Source: Gluconacetobacter aggeris
GTDB taxonomy: Bacteria; Pseudomonadota; Alphaproteobacteria; Acetobacterales; Acetobacteraceae
DNA length: 64,000 nt
Direction of reading: 5' to 3'
NCBI RefSeq assembly: GCF_014174395.1
Contig: NZ_JABEQD010000014.1
Coordinates: forward strand, 35,271-99,270
A program made the position numbers and the translations under genes. Numbering within the stretch: position 1 is the first letter of the stretch; each line of letters opens with the position of its first letter. This document shows, piece by piece, positions 1 through 8,303 of the stretch. The notes below the pieces were generated by a model. It was given only the letters and a program-made list of their open reading frames with translations, did not search any database and was not told where the DNA came from.

Positions 1-327
1 TCGGTCGTCTCGCGCATCACGCCGCCCAATTCGGCGGTCTATACCGGCACCAAAGGCGCGGTCGATGCCATTACCGGGTCGCTGGCGCGGGAACTCGGGC
101 CGAAGAAGATCCGGGTGAATGCCATCAATCCGGGGCTGATCGAGACCGAGGGAACACAGACCGCGCAGGTCGTCGGCTCGGAGATGGAGCAGGCCATCAT
201 CGCGCAGACGCCGCTGGGCCGCACGGGGCAGGTGCGCGACATTGCGCCGCTGGCGGTTTTCCTGGCGTCGGACGATGCCGGGTGGCTGACGGGGGAAACG
301 CTGATCGCGTCCGGCGGCCTGCGCTGA
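1..327 (+). CDS. SDR family oxidoreductase, C-terminal part
   Basis: This is the 3' end of a short-chain dehydrogenase/reductase; its start lies before the window. Reading from base 1 gives 108 residues. They include the YTGTK pentad (the YxxxK catalytic Tyr/Lys of SDRs), then GPKKIRVNAINPGLIET, the loop after beta-6 that contacts the cofactor. The C-terminal stretch ASDDAGWLTGETLIASGG is the usual SDR ending. The family uses NAD(P)(H) in the cytosol. The substrate cannot be named, because the Rossmann glycine motif and substrate loop are outside the window. Confidence 0.93.
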   Translation, partial: SVVSRITPPNSAVYTGTKGAVDAITGSLARELGPKKIRVNAINPGLIETEGTQTAQVVGSEMEQAIIAQTPLGRTGQVRDIAPLAVFLASDDAGWLTGETLIASGGLR

Positions 328-393
328 TATGGGGACCGGCCTGGCGCGACAGCGCCGGGCCGGGATTTCGCCGGTTGTGGCCGGCGCATAAAA

Positions 394-420
394 AAACCGC
401 CCCGAAGAGCGGGGCGGTTT
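394..420. terminator. Bidirectional intrinsic terminator between SDR and csp genes
   Basis: An 11-bp perfect stem (394-404 with 410-420) and 5-nt loop sits between two convergent genes. On the minus strand the stem is followed by six T residues, so it should work best for the cold-shock gene. On the plus strand only three T end the stem. Confidence 0.85.
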
Positions 421-444
421 CCGAGGGTGCCGCTGGCGGAACCT

Positions 445-651
445 TCACGCAGCCTTGAGATTGACCGCGGACTTCTTGCCGTTGCGGCCAGCCTCGATTT
501 CATACGAAATCTTCTGGCCTTCGTTGAGGGTGGCCATGCCGGCGCGCTCAAGCGCGGTGATGTGGACGAACACGTCGGCGGTTCCGTCCTCCGGCTGGAT
601 GAAGCCATAGCCCTTGGTGCCGTTGAACCATTTTACGGTGCCTGTTGTCAT
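445..651 (-). CDS. CspA-family cold-shock protein
   Basis: This 68-residue single cold-shock domain protein starts [18 protein letters not shown]. It has both RNA-binding motifs, RNP1 (KGYGFI, about residues 13-18) and RNP2 (VFVHI, about 27-31). The length matches the CspA family, whose members bind single-stranded RNA/DNA and melt secondary structure in the cytosol. The start is set by a strong AAAGGAG ribosome site about 7 nt upstream. A long AT-rich leader runs from 652 to about 900, as is common for csp genes, but cold induction itself is not shown by the sequence. Confidence 0.96.
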   Translation of the reverse strand: MTTGTVKWFNGTKGYGFIQPEDGTADVFVHITALERAGMATLNEGQKISYEIEAGRNGKKSAVNLKAA

Positions 652-1059
652 AACGAGGCTCCTTTACTGTAGTGCGGTGGTGCATACAAAACGTGTACGC
701 AATCGTAACTTGTCACGGAACAACACCGACACAACGCGCGCCAGGGGTCCTCATAAAAGCATCCACCGCCACCATCTGCACATGAATAAATTTCAGAATC
801 AAGTTAAAAATTCTTCCTTCCGTCATTATTACATGGAAATATTTTCTACGGCGTTGATTATGCCTGTCGTTATCCCGAAAATATCAGAAAGCGGCAAGAT
901 TTCGTGATGGAGATTTTCTCCCGGACGGGATGGTGGGAGAGGTGGGAATGGTGAGGTTGGGGCCGCCAGATGGGGGAGACTGGCTGTGCCAATGAGGGAG
1001 GGCTGGCCGACGGGAACCCGGCTTTCCCACCCTAACCACCGCCTGTGCTTCAATGGGGA
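652..1059. other. Intergenic region, csp leader and no gene seen
   Basis: Bases 652-900 are AT-rich compared with the rest of the window and should hold the promoter and leader of the minus-strand csp gene. From about 900 to 1059 I see only short open frames with no recognisable protein; this part adjoins the GAF remnant. Confidence 0.5.
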
Positions 1060-1345
1060 CGGTGCCTGAAATCGCGGGGTTTGCCGTCGCCGACGTACAG
1101 CACGCCGACACGCTCGCCCTCGAAATGCAGGGGGCGCCGGCGTAGAAAACCCAGTTGCGGGCCAGGACGCTGTCATGCATGCGGGCGTCCAGCCTTGCGT
1201 CGCGAAATCAGGCAGATGCCGTTGTCCATCATCGTGTAATGGCAACAGGAATCCTTGCGCAGCCCTTCGATGCCGCCGAAGTCCTGCGCGCCAGCCGGGT
1301 GATGCGGTCGAACCGTTCCTCGGCCGTGGCGCGCAGCCAGTGAAA
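1060..1345 (-). pseudogene. Decayed GAF-domain (sensor) gene fragment
   Basis: Read on the minus strand across several frames, the region gives ordered pieces of a GAF domain: AEERFDRITRLARR, then GIEGLRKDSC..HYTMMDNGICLIS, then DARLDARMHDSVLARNWVFYAGAP, then LHFEGERVGVLYVGDGKPRD. These match the usual order in GAF sensors (RFDRITRLA, a cysteine/aromatic patch, then RFYAGAPL and a closing strand with G.LYV.D). At least two frameshifts are needed; one is a single missing C at the GAP/LHF joint. The middle of the domain also appears deleted. No start or effector domain remains, so this is a relic. Confidence 0.7.
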
Positions 1346-1422
1346 GTGTCAGTGGTGCATGGAACGTGCCCTGCTTCGCCAGTTTGTGATGCAGGGGGAT
1401 GGCGCCAGCGATTCCGGCTTTC

Positions 1423-1445
1423 GTTTGTTTTTATAAAAAACAAAC
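1423..1445. terminator. AT-rich hairpin at left edge of phage block
   Basis: A perfect 10-bp inverted repeat (1423-1432 with 1436-1445, 3-nt loop) built of GTTTG and T/A runs. It resembles the AT-rich hairpins inside the phage block and lies just before its first gene. It could act as a terminator; function is inferred. Confidence 0.5.
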
Positions 1446-1538
1446 CAAACCATCCCGAGGGAATGTGGGGGTGAATAAGGATATCCGGCCCCCCGGATCG
1501 GGCGATATGGTCGGTGCGGTGAGACCGGGGGGAAGGCG

Positions 1539-2060
1539 ATGGCGGCGGACGCGGGGGAGAAGCAGGCGCGGGGGTTGACCGTGCGGCAGGCGCGGTTCGT
1601 CGCGGAATATCTGGTCGACCTGAACACGACGCGGGCGGCGATGCGGGCCGGGTATGGGGCGGGGTATGCGCGCCAGCATGCGTGGAAGCTGCTGCGGTCG
1701 GTGCGGGTGCGCGAGGCGATCCGCCAAGCGGAGCTGGCGCTGGAAGAACGGACGAAGTTCAGCCAGGACCGGGTGATTGCCGAGCTGACGCGGCTGGCCT
1801 TCTACGATGTGGGCACGATTGCGGCGCATCCGCTGAGGGGGCCGGAGGATATCGCGACGCTGCCGGTGGAGGTGCGTGCGGCGGTGACGGGGTGGTCGTG
1901 GGACAAGGCGGGGAATTTCACGGTGCGGCTGGCGGCGCGTACGCCGAGCCTGGACCTGCTGGCGCGGCATTTCGGGCTGCTGAAGGATGTGAAGCAGCAT
2001 CTGGGCCGCGACGGCAAGCCCGCCGATCCGCCGGGCCTGTACACCGTCGTCGTGCGCTGA
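1539..2060 (+). CDS. Phage terminase small subunit
   Basis: A 173-residue protein. Residues about 10-60 (LTVRQARFVAEYLVDLNTTR ... AAMRAGYG) are the helix-turn-helix DNA-binding segment of the Terminase_2 family; a basic/acidic helical region and a tail ending LLKDVKQHLGRDG follow. In the family it recognises phage DNA and recruits the large subunit to start packaging. It is the first gene of the block, followed by two small hairpins and then TerL. The ATG follows a GGGGGGAAGG-type purine run that can serve as ribosome site. Which phage it packages cannot be told from sequence. Confidence 0.9.
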   Translation: MAADAGEKQARGLTVRQARFVAEYLVDLNTTRAAMRAGYGAGYARQHAWKLLRSVRVREAIRQAELALEERTKFSQDRVIAELTRLAFYDVGTIAAHPLRGPEDIATLPVEVRAAVTGWSWDKAGNFTVRLAARTPSLDLLARHFGLLKDVKQHLGRDGKPADPPGLYTVVVR

Positions 2061-2069
2061 ACAGGGGTG

Positions 2070-2112
2070 AAGGGGACGACTGTCCCCTTCCGGGTGCAGG
2101 GCGGAGCCCTGC
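2070..2112. repeat. Two-hairpin intergenic element, copy 1
   Basis: Just after the TerS stop are two perfect hairpins: 8 bp (2070-2077 with 2082-2089) and 7 bp (2096-2102 with 2106-2112). The same arrangement, including the leading AACAGGGGT, recurs at 42025-42127 after the ejection-protein gene, where the second hairpin carries an insert. It may act as an RNA processing or attenuation site. Confidence 0.65.
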
Positions 2113-2135
2113 GGAAAGATCGGGGGAGAGTATTC

Positions 2136-2369
2136 ATGCGACAGCATAAAGAACTGGCCGAGGGCGAGATGATTCCGGGCGAGACTCAGGATTTCGGCGT
2201 GGAAAAGCTGGCGGGGGCGCAGGACCGGGTGCGTGCCGGCAGGGCGGATGGTGTTGTCCTGAAGGACCATGAGCGCGCGGCGGCCCCTGCGCCGCGTTCG
2301 CGTGGCGGGCGGATGGGGGTGGCGCCGCTGCCCGATCATGGACCGCATCGTGTGGGAAAGGGGCGCTGA
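2136..2369 (+). CDS. Small hypothetical phage protein
   Basis: A 77-residue frame starting at ATG (MRQHKELAEGEM...) behind a GGGGGAGAG ribosome site. It fills the space between TerS and TerL. It is charged, with an acidic N-terminal half and a basic Arg/Gly-rich C-terminal half, and has no membrane segment. I do not recognise a family. A gene is supported by the ribosome site, position and tight spacing rather than by similarity; the frame could also continue upstream to 2067. Confidence 0.5.
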   Translation: MRQHKELAEGEMIPGETQDFGVEKLAGAQDRVRAGRADGVVLKDHERAAAPAPRSRGGRMGVAPLPDHGPHRVGKGR

Positions 2370-2384
2370 GGGCGCCGGCTGCGC

Positions 2385-3857
2385 GTGCTGGGATATAATC
2401 GGGAGTCGGTGCCGACGATCCGGCGGTTTATGGAATCGGATGCCTTTATCAGGGGGCTGATGGGGCCGTTCGGGTCCGGGAAAAGCTCGGGCTGCGTCTG
2501 GGAAATCGTGCTGCGGGGGTTGCGGCAGGCGCCGGGGGCGGATGGCGTGCGGCGCTCGCGCTGGGCGGTGATCCGCAATTCCTATCGCCAGCTTGAGGAC
2601 ACCACGATCCGCACCGTGCACCAATGGTTTCCGCCGGTGCGCTTCGGGCGGTGGAAGCCGAGCGAGCATTCCTATGTGATCGACCGGATGGTGGCGGAGG
2701 GGGACGAGAAGCCGGCCGAGATCGAGTTTCTGTTTCGGGCGCTGGACCGGCCGGACCAGGTGGGGAACCTGCTGTCGCTGGAGCTGACCGGGGCGTGGGT
2801 GAACGAGGCGCGCGAGGTGCCGTGGGCGATCATCGAGGCGGTGCAGGGGCGTGTGGGGCGGTATCCGGCGCGGCGGGACGGTGGGGCGACATGGTCGGGC
2901 GTGATCATGGATACCAATCCGCCGGATGCGGAATCGGACTGGTACCGGTTCTTCGAGGAAAAGGATCATGGGGAGGCGGTGGCGGCGCTGGCGCAGGTGA
3001 TTCCGGGCATGAATGTGGAACGCTTCGCGCGGATCTTTCGCCAGCCCGGCGGGCGGGCCGCCATGGCGGAGAATCTGGACAATCTGCCGCCGGGTTATTA
3101 CCAGCGGCTGGCGGTCGGGAAAAGCGACGAGTGGAACAAGGTTTATATCGACGGGGATTACGGGTTCGTCATGGAAGGGCGGCCGGTCTTCGGCGAGTAT
3201 AACGATGGGTTCCATTGCCGGGAATGCCGGACGGTGCCGGCGCTGCCGGTTTATCGGGGCTGGGATTTCGGGCTGACGCCGGCCTGTGTCTTTACGCAGA
3301 TGCTGCCGTCCGGGCAGTGGATCGTGGTGGACGAGCTGGTGTCGGACGCCATGGGGATCGAGCGGTTTGCCGAGATCGTGGGGCGGCATTCGGCGCAGCA
3401 TTTTCCCGATACGCGGTTTGTGGATATCGGCGATCCGGCGGGGATGCAGAAGGCGCAGACCGACGAGCGGACCTGTTTCGAGATCCTGCATGCGCGGGGG
3501 ATTGCCATCACGCCGGGGATGCAGACGCTGGCGATCCGGCTGGAGAGTGTGCGCCGGCCGTTGCGCACGCTGCTGGACGGGGCGGCGCCGGGCTTTGTGC
3601 TGCATCCGCGCTGCACGACCGTGCGGCGGGCGCTGATGGGCGGCTACCAGTATCGGCGCGTGCAGGTGAGTGGCGAGCGCTATACCGACCGGCCGGAGAA
3701 GAACCGGTGGTCGCATGTGATGGACGCGCTGCAATACGTGGCCACGCGGCTGTTCGGCAGCGAATTGCGCGGGGCCGGCGGGGCGGAGGCGGATGACGAT
3801 ATCTGGCGCGCGCTGCCCGATGACGGGCGGACGCGATCGCACATTACGGGATACTGA
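2385..3857 (+). CDS. Phage terminase large subunit (ATPase-nuclease)
   Basis: A 490-residue TerL. Walker A is GPFGSGKSS at residues 27-35; a hydrophobic strand ending GAWVNEA near residue 145 is the likely Walker B with catalytic Glu. The C-terminal RNase H-like nuclease shows YRGWDFG near residue 290 and VDIGDPAG near 345, which supply metal-binding Asp residues. The protein cuts and pumps DNA into the prohead through the portal. The GTG start at 2385 is chosen because it begins just before the conserved ATPase segment. The stop is two bases from the next ATG, as expected within a morphogenesis operon. Confidence 0.95.
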   Translation: MLGYNRESVPTIRRFMESDAFIRGLMGPFGSGKSSGCVWEIVLRGLRQAPGADGVRRSRWAVIRNSYRQLEDTTIRTVHQWFPPVRFGRWKPSEHSYVIDRMVAEGDEKPAEIEFLFRALDRPDQVGNLLSLELTGAWVNEAREVPWAIIEAVQGRVGRYPARRDGGATWSGVIMDTNPPDAESDWYRFFEEKDHGEAVAALAQVIPGMNVERFARIFRQPGGRAAMAENLDNLPPGYYQRLAVGKSDEWNKVYIDGDYGFVMEGRPVFGEYNDGFHCRECRTVPALPVYRGWDFGLTPACVFTQMLPSGQWIVVDELVSDAMGIERFAEIVGRHSAQHFPDTRFVDIGDPAGMQKAQTDERTCFEILHARGIAITPGMQTLAIRLESVRRPLRTLLDGAAPGFVLHPRCTTVRRALMGGYQYRRVQVSGERYTDRPEKNRWSHVMDALQYVATRLFGSELRGAGGAEADDDIWRALPDDGRTRSHITGY

Positions 3858-3858
3858 C

Positions 3859-4116
3859 ATGGCAGGATTGGTGATTCCGGCGCATCTGGGGGCGCATCTG
3901 GGGTTGGGGCGGCGTAGCTGCCGCCAGTGCCGCCATCATGGCGTGGAGGGCGGCGATGTGGTGTGCCGGCGCTATCCGCCGCAGGTGACGGTGGTGCTGG
4001 TGCCGCAGGGGGCGCCGCGTGTGGGGCAACTGGCGCCGCAGCCCTTCGCCACCTTTCCGCCGGTGGTGCCCGAGCATGTGTGCGGCGAGTTCTCGCCCGG
4101 CGGCGAGGGGTGCTGA
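3859..4116 (+). CDS. Small Cys-rich phage protein between TerL and portal
   Basis: An 85-residue protein with a CRQC pair near residue 20, another Cys about 17 residues later, and Cys residues near the C-terminus (EHVCGEF, final GC). The spacing suggests a zinc-ribbon-like site, but not a named family. The ATG lies one base after the TerL stop, and the stop is two bases from the portal start, so translational coupling is likely. Role unknown; a packaging accessory is a guess from position. Confidence 0.7.
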   Translation: MAGLVIPAHLGAHLGLGRRSCRQCRHHGVEGGDVVCRRYPPQVTVVLVPQGAPRVGQLAPQPFATFPPVVPEHVCGEFSPGGEGC

Positions 4117-4118
4117 GC

Positions 4119-6011
4119 ATGGATGCGGCGGAGCGGGATGGACCCGACATGGATCTGGCGGAGCGGCTGCGGCGCTGGATCGAGATCCCGAATATTGCGG
4201 AGGAGCTGGACGAGGCGACGCACGGGCGGGTGGCGGACCGGGTGGCGCGCGACTGGCGGGCCGACGAGGCCACGCGGGCCGAATGGAAGGAGAATTGCCG
4301 CCGCTGGCTGGATCTGGCCCAGCAGGTGGCCGAGCCCAAGACCTATCCCTGGCCGGGGGCGTCGAACGTCATCTATCCGCTGCTGACGGTGGCGGCGGTG
4401 CAGTTTGCGGCACGGGCCTATCCGGGCATCGTGCGTGACCGGGACGTGGTGCGGGGCACCGTGCTGGGGGTTGATTCCGGTGTGCCGGTGCCCGATCCGC
4501 TGCGGCCGGGGCAGGTCTTGACGGGGCCGGATGGCGGGCCGTTATGGTTGGTGCCGCCGGGGGCGAAGCGGGCGCGGGCGACGGCGATCGGCCGGCATAT
4601 GAGCTGGCAGTTGCTGGACGAGATGGCGGAGTGGGAGGAGCAGACCGACAAGCTGCTGCTGAAGCTGTCCATTATCGGCACCATGTTCCGCAAGACCTAT
4701 TTCGACCCGGCCTTGCAGCGCAATGTCAGCGAGACGGTCGACCCGCTGCGGCTGTGCATCGATTACCATGCCAAATCCTTTGCCACCGCGCCGCGGATAA
4801 CCGAGGAGATCGACCTCTATCCTTGGGAGATCGAGGAGCGAATCCGGGCCGGGCTGTTCCTGGAACAGGATTATGGCGGCAATCATGAGGGCGGCGAGGA
4901 CAGCGATGCGCCGGTGACGTTCCTGGAGCAGCATCGGCGGCTGGATCTGGATGGGGACGGGTATGCCGAGCCCTATATCGTGACCATCGCCCGCGATTCG
5001 GGCCGGCTTGCGCGCATTGCCGCCGGGTTCGACATGGATGGGGTGATGTTCGATGCGCAGGATCATCGCATCCGGCGGATCGAGGCGGTTTCGTATTACA
5101 CCAAATTCTCCTTTATCCCGTCGCCGGATTCCGCGATCTACGATATCGGGTTCGGCACGTTGCTGCATCCGCTGAACGCGGCGGTGAATACCAGCCTGAA
5201 CCAGATGTTCGATGCCGCGCATCTCGCCAACGCCGGCGGTGGCTTTGTCGGCTCGGGCATGTCGCTGAACAGCGGGTCCGTGCGCTTTCAGGTCGGCGAA
5301 TACAAGGTGGTGAATACGCCGGGTGCCACATTGCGCGAGAATCTGGTGCCGTTGCAGTTTCCGGGGCCCAATCCGGTATTGTTTCAGTTGCTGGGCTTTC
5401 TGGTCGATGCCGGGCGGGAGATTGCGTCGGTCAAGGATATCCTCTCCGGCGCCATGCCGGGTGGGAATGTGTCCGGTGTGCTGGGGCTGGCGGTGATCCA
5501 GCAGGGGCTGAAAGTGTTCAGCGCCATCTTTAAGCGTATTCATCGCAGTCTGGGCGGGGAGTTTCGCAAGCTCTACCGCCTGAACCGGCTGTATCTGCCC
5601 GATGAATCCGGCTTTCGGGACGGCAGCGCGTTCTTTCGCGTCACCCGCGCCGATTACGAGCAGGGGGGCGGGGTGGAGCCGGTGTCGGACCCCGAGATCG
5701 TCACCGACATGCAGCAACTGGCACGCGCCAATTTCCTGCTCGCCTTCAAGGACGATCCCTGGTGCGACGGGCATGAAATCCGCCGCCGTGCCTTCGAGGC
5801 TGCTGCCATCGGGATGGTGGACAAGGTGTTGCGGCCCGCGCCCACGCCCGATCCGGCGGCGATGGCGCGGGCGGCGGAGCTGGATCTGCGCGCGAAGCGT
5901 GAGGCGCGGGAGATGGAGATGCGGGCGGGGAGCGCGGCGGTGGAGCAGGTCTCGACGCTGGCGGAGGCGGCTTTGCGGTTGGCGCAGGCTCGGAAGGTGG
6001 AGCTTGGGTGA
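4119..6011 (+). CDS. Phage portal protein
   Basis: A 630-residue portal (head-tail connector) protein of the P22-like size class. It begins MDAAERDGPDMDLAERLRRW. Typical portal segments include YPWPGASNVIYPLLTVAAVQ near residue 80 and a long helical C-terminal region with Glu/Arg/Ala repeats (barrel and crown). The dodecameric ring sits at one vertex and lets DNA in and out. The ATG two bases after the preceding stop was chosen over more upstream in-frame starts, which would overlap the whole previous gene. The next gene follows only after a repeat cassette. Confidence 0.92.
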   Translation: MDAAERDGPDMDLAERLRRWIEIPNIAEELDEATHGRVADRVARDWRADEATRAEWKENCRRWLDLAQQVAEPKTYPWPGASNVIYPLLTVAAVQFAARAYPGIVRDRDVVRGTVLGVDSGVPVPDPLRPGQVLTGPDGGPLWLVPPGAKRARATAIGRHMSWQLLDEMAEWEEQTDKLLLKLSIIGTMFRKTYFDPALQRNVSETVDPLRLCIDYHAKSFATAPRITEEIDLYPWEIEERIRAGLFLEQDYGGNHEGGEDSDAPVTFLEQHRRLDLDGDGYAEPYIVTIARDSGRLARIAAGFDMDGVMFDAQDHRIRRIEAVSYYTKFSFIPSPDSAIYDIGFGTLLHPLNAAVNTSLNQMFDAAHLANAGGGFVGSGMSLNSGSVRFQVGEYKVVNTPGATLRENLVPLQFPGPNPVLFQLLGFLVDAGREIASVKDILSGAMPGGNVSGVLGLAVIQQGLKVFSAIFKRIHRSLGGEFRKLYRLNRLYLPDESGFRDGSAFFRVTRADYEQGGGVEPVSDPEIVTDMQQLARANFLLAFKDDPWCDGHEIRRRAFEAAAIGMVDKVLRPAPTPDPAAMARAAELDLRAKREAREMEMRAGSAAVEQVSTLAEAALRLAQARKVELG

Positions 6012-6016
6012 AGGAT

Positions 6017-6221
6017 GTTCTTTTTTTTGAAAAAAAGAACCAAAAAAACTTTTGATCTGTTTGGGTTCGGTGGGGTTGGTGGGTTGGGTGGAGATGCTTG
6101 TTTTATTCTTATGATTTAAAAATGGAAGACTATGGATTTTTAGGAATACTCCCTCTCCATCCTGATGCTATCGAGAAACGTCGAAAAAGTCTTTTTGCTT
6201 CTTTTTCTTCAGAAAAAGAAG
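6017..6221 (+). repeat. Composite AT-rich hairpin cassette, copy 1
   Basis: Between portal and the next gene lie hairpin A (6017-6040, GTTC-T run/A run-GAAC, followed by CAAAAAAACTTTT), a spacer, then a block at 6129-6221 ending in hairpin B (6198-6207 with 6212-6221, perfect 10 bp). The 93-bp block 6129-6221 recurs almost unchanged at 8583-8674, and A/B recur inverted at 10281-10400. The cassette is much more AT-rich than the coding sequence around it. Confidence 0.85.
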
Positions 6222-6247
6222 AAGACCCAAAGAAAGGATCCCCCCCG

Positions 6248-6532
6248 ATGGAGCAGCGTCAGGCGATGTTGGAGGATCTGTCGGAGGAGGCGTTCCTGGC
6301 CTGGCGGCATCATCCGGTGACGCGGGCGGTGCGTCTGTTTCTGACGGATTATGGTGAAAGCATCGAGCAGCGGATGCTGGGCCAGTGGCGGGCGGGGACG
6401 ATTACGCTGGCGCAGGAGCATGAGGCGCGGGGCCGGGCGGCGCTGGCGGCCGAGATGGCCGAGCTGCGATGGGCGGCGATGCGGGCGTTTTACGGCGATG
6501 TGCCGGAACGGAAGGAGACGGGTAATGCGTGA
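6248..6532 (+). CDS. Hypothetical phage protein before the GroES-like gene
   Basis: A 94-residue, largely helical acidic protein (MEQRQAMLEDLSEEAFLAWR...). The frame is open back to 6098, but the upstream part translates the repeat cassette, so the ATG at 6248 behind AAAGGA is preferred. Its 3' end overlaps the next gene by 8 bases. No family recognised. Position between portal and scaffold suggests a head-assembly accessory. Confidence 0.75.
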   Translation: MEQRQAMLEDLSEEAFLAWRHHPVTRAVRLFLTDYGESIEQRMLGQWRAGTITLAQEHEARGRAALAAEMAELRWAAMRAFYGDVPERKETGNA

Positions 6533-6938
6533 GGGACGCATTCTGAAATTCGACCAGCAGGAATTCGTGGTTTCCGATTGGGACGGGGTGAATCGGGCGG
6601 GGTATGTGCCGCTGGACGACAAGATCCTGGTGCTGGCGGATGTGCATGCCGAGATGACCAGCGGGGCGGTGCAGTTGCCGGCGGAATATGTGGAGCGCCA
6701 GACGCTGGCGGCCGAGCATGGGACGGTGATTGCGGTGGGGCCGGCGGCGTTTCGCTGGAACGATGACGGCACGCGGCAGTGGGTGGGGACGATTCCGGCG
6801 GCGGGGGATCGGGTTTATTTCGAACGCTATGCCGGGCAGTTGCTGAAGGGTGAGGATGGGCGGCTGTACCGGCTGATGTCGCAGCGCTGTATTGCCGCGA
6901 TTGCGGCAGTGGCGAAGCAGGAGGGAGAGCTTGCATGA
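6525..6938 (+). CDS. Phage-encoded GroES-like co-chaperonin
   Basis: A 137-residue protein with the Cpn10 pattern. VPLDDKILVLADVHAEMTSG (from about residue 28) matches the first strand and start of the mobile loop of GroES; QLPAEYVERQTLAAEHGTVI matches the LP...G.V.AVG region; AAGDRVYFERYAGQLLK matches the conserved GD.V.F..Y.G strand; the end SQRCIAAI matches the final D/C-I-AI. Host GroES is about 97 residues, so there is an N-terminal extension of about 28 residues and an insert after VGP. T4 gp31 is the known precedent: it replaces GroES so that GroEL can fold a capsid protein. It overlaps both neighbours by 8 and 4 bases and sits upstream of scaffold and capsid genes. Confidence 0.8.
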   Translation: MREGRILKFDQQEFVVSDWDGVNRAGYVPLDDKILVLADVHAEMTSGAVQLPAEYVERQTLAAEHGTVIAVGPAAFRWNDDGTRQWVGTIPAAGDRVYFERYAGQLLKGEDGRLYRLMSQRCIAAIAAVAKQEGELA

Positions 6939-7810
6939 CGGACGAGCGCGAAGAGGGCGTGGTGCTGCACGCGGAGGCCGAGGGCCACGAGCCGGTGGCC
7001 GATGCGCCGGAGGGTGGGGCGCCTGTCGAGGGGGATGCGGAGGTCGAGGCGCAGGCGCGGCGGATGGGCTGGGTGCCGCGTGACGATTTTCGGGGTGATG
7101 TGGAGAAATGGCGGCCGGCACGGGACTTTCTGGACCGGGGGATGAATTTGCTGCCGGTGTTGCAGCAGCAATATCGGGCGCTGGATGGGCGGTATGCGAC
7201 CATGCAGGCGCAGTTGCGCGACAGCCAGAAGGCGCTGGCGGACCTGACGGAGCGCACGCGGCGGGCCGACGAGCGGGCCTATCAGCGTGCGGTGCGCGAT
7301 ATCGAGGGCCGGCGGCAGGCGGCGGTGGCCAGTGGCGACACGACGGCGTTTGCGGTGGCCGAGCGGGATTTGCAGGATCTGCGCGATACGGCGCCGCCGG
7401 CTCCGGCTCCGGTGGAGCGGGTGGAGAGCATGCCGCCGGAGATTATGGATTTCGTGCAGGCGAATCCGTGGTTTTCGCGCGATGCGGAGGCGCGGCAGGA
7501 TGCGATTGCGATCCAGTCGGCGGTGGATCGGCAGCATCCGGGGTTGAGCCTGGCGGAACGGCTGGAGATCACGCGGCGCAAGGTACGGCAATTGCATCCT
7601 GCCCTGTTCGAGAACAAACGCCGCGAGGCGCCGCCGCCGGTGAGTCCGTCGCGCGGTGAGGGCGGGCGCGGGGGGAATCCGCGCGGGTTCGAGGCGCTGC
7701 CGGCGGAGGCGCGGCGGGAATATGACCGTTATGCCCGCGCGCTGGCGGGCAAGGGCAAGCCGCTGACGAAGGACGAATGGGCCGGATATTACTGGGAGAA
7801 CGACGCATGA
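6935..7810 (+). CDS. Phage scaffolding protein (likely)
   Basis: A 291-residue protein with an acidic N-terminus, a central coiled-coil-like region (residues about 75-155, rich in Gln/Arg/Glu/Ala with few hydrophobic breaks) and a Pro/Arg/Gly-rich linker near 225-245. Size, composition and position between portal and capsid genes fit a scaffold that guides prohead assembly and leaves before DNA fills the head. The start overlaps the previous stop as ATGA. The assignment rests on composition and context, not on a diagnostic motif. Confidence 0.7.
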   Translation: MTDEREEGVVLHAEAEGHEPVADAPEGGAPVEGDAEVEAQARRMGWVPRDDFRGDVEKWRPARDFLDRGMNLLPVLQQQYRALDGRYATMQAQLRDSQKALADLTERTRRADERAYQRAVRDIEGRRQAAVASGDTTAFAVAERDLQDLRDTAPPAPAPVERVESMPPEIMDFVQANPWFSRDAEARQDAIAIQSAVDRQHPGLSLAERLEITRRKVRQLHPALFENKRREAPPPVSPSRGEGGRGGNPRGFEALPAEARREYDRYARALAGKGKPLTKDEWAGYYWENDA

Positions 7811-8301
7811 GCGACGAAACACGCGGGCGCGTGCCGCTGAACGAGGCGGCGCGGAGCCGTGCCGCCCAGAATGTTGCATCGGGTGCCGCGCCGGGGGTGG
7901 GGCCTGTCAGGCGCGTGGCCTCGCGCCGGCCGTTCGGGCTGCGGGAACAGAAGCTGGCCTATCCGGATCGGGAAGGGTACCACCGGCACTGGTTCAATGA
8001 CGAGCCGGGGCGGATCGCGCGGGCCGGGGATGCGGGATACAAGCAGGTTCTGGATGAATCCGGAAAACCCGTGAGCATGACTGTTGGGGTCGCGCGCGGC
8101 GGCGGGGCGCAGATTGCGTATCTGATGGAAATCCCGGCCGAATGGTATCGGGAGGATATGGCGGCGCAGGAATCGGGACATCGGGAATTGATGGACCAGA
8201 TCCGGGAAGGGCGTGTGCCGGGTGGCCCCACGGGCGCGGACCGGCAGGCGCAGTATGTGCCGCGGGATGTGGGGATCTCGATCCGGGAAGAGCGACGCTA
8301 G
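7807..8301 (+). CDS. Hypothetical phage head-region protein
   Basis: A 164-residue protein starting with an ATGA overlap. The N-terminal 45 residues are Arg/Ala/Pro-rich and probably disordered. The middle contains REGYHRHWFNDEPGRIARA and EIPAEWYREDMAAQE, short aromatic motifs I remember from head-region proteins of podophages but cannot assign a function. It ends the upstream operon: the next 450 bp hold repeats only. Confidence 0.75.
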   Translation: MSDETRGRVPLNEAARSRAAQNVASGAAPGVGPVRRVASRRPFGLREQKLAYPDREGYHRHWFNDEPGRIARAGDAGYKQVLDESGKPVSMTVGVARGGGAQIAYLMEIPAEWYREDMAAQESGHRELMDQIREGRVPGGPTGADRQAQYVPRDVGISIREERR

Positions 8302-8303
8302 GC

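Noticed and set aside
829..1443. 204-codon minus-strand frame as an intact gene
   Set aside because: It contains only part of the GAF remnant in frame. The recognisable pieces are spread over several frames, so a pseudogene is the better call.
1431..3860. Very long open frame (over 800 codons) on the minus strand opposite TerS/TerL
   Set aside because: It is antisense to two well-supported genes, is built of Arg/Pro/His-rich low-information sequence typical of GC-rich shadow frames, and has no motif.
6098..6247. Upstream extension of the small gene before the GroES-like gene
   Set aside because: The extension translates the AT-rich repeat cassette, which also occurs outside genes; a ribosome site precedes the ATG at 6248.
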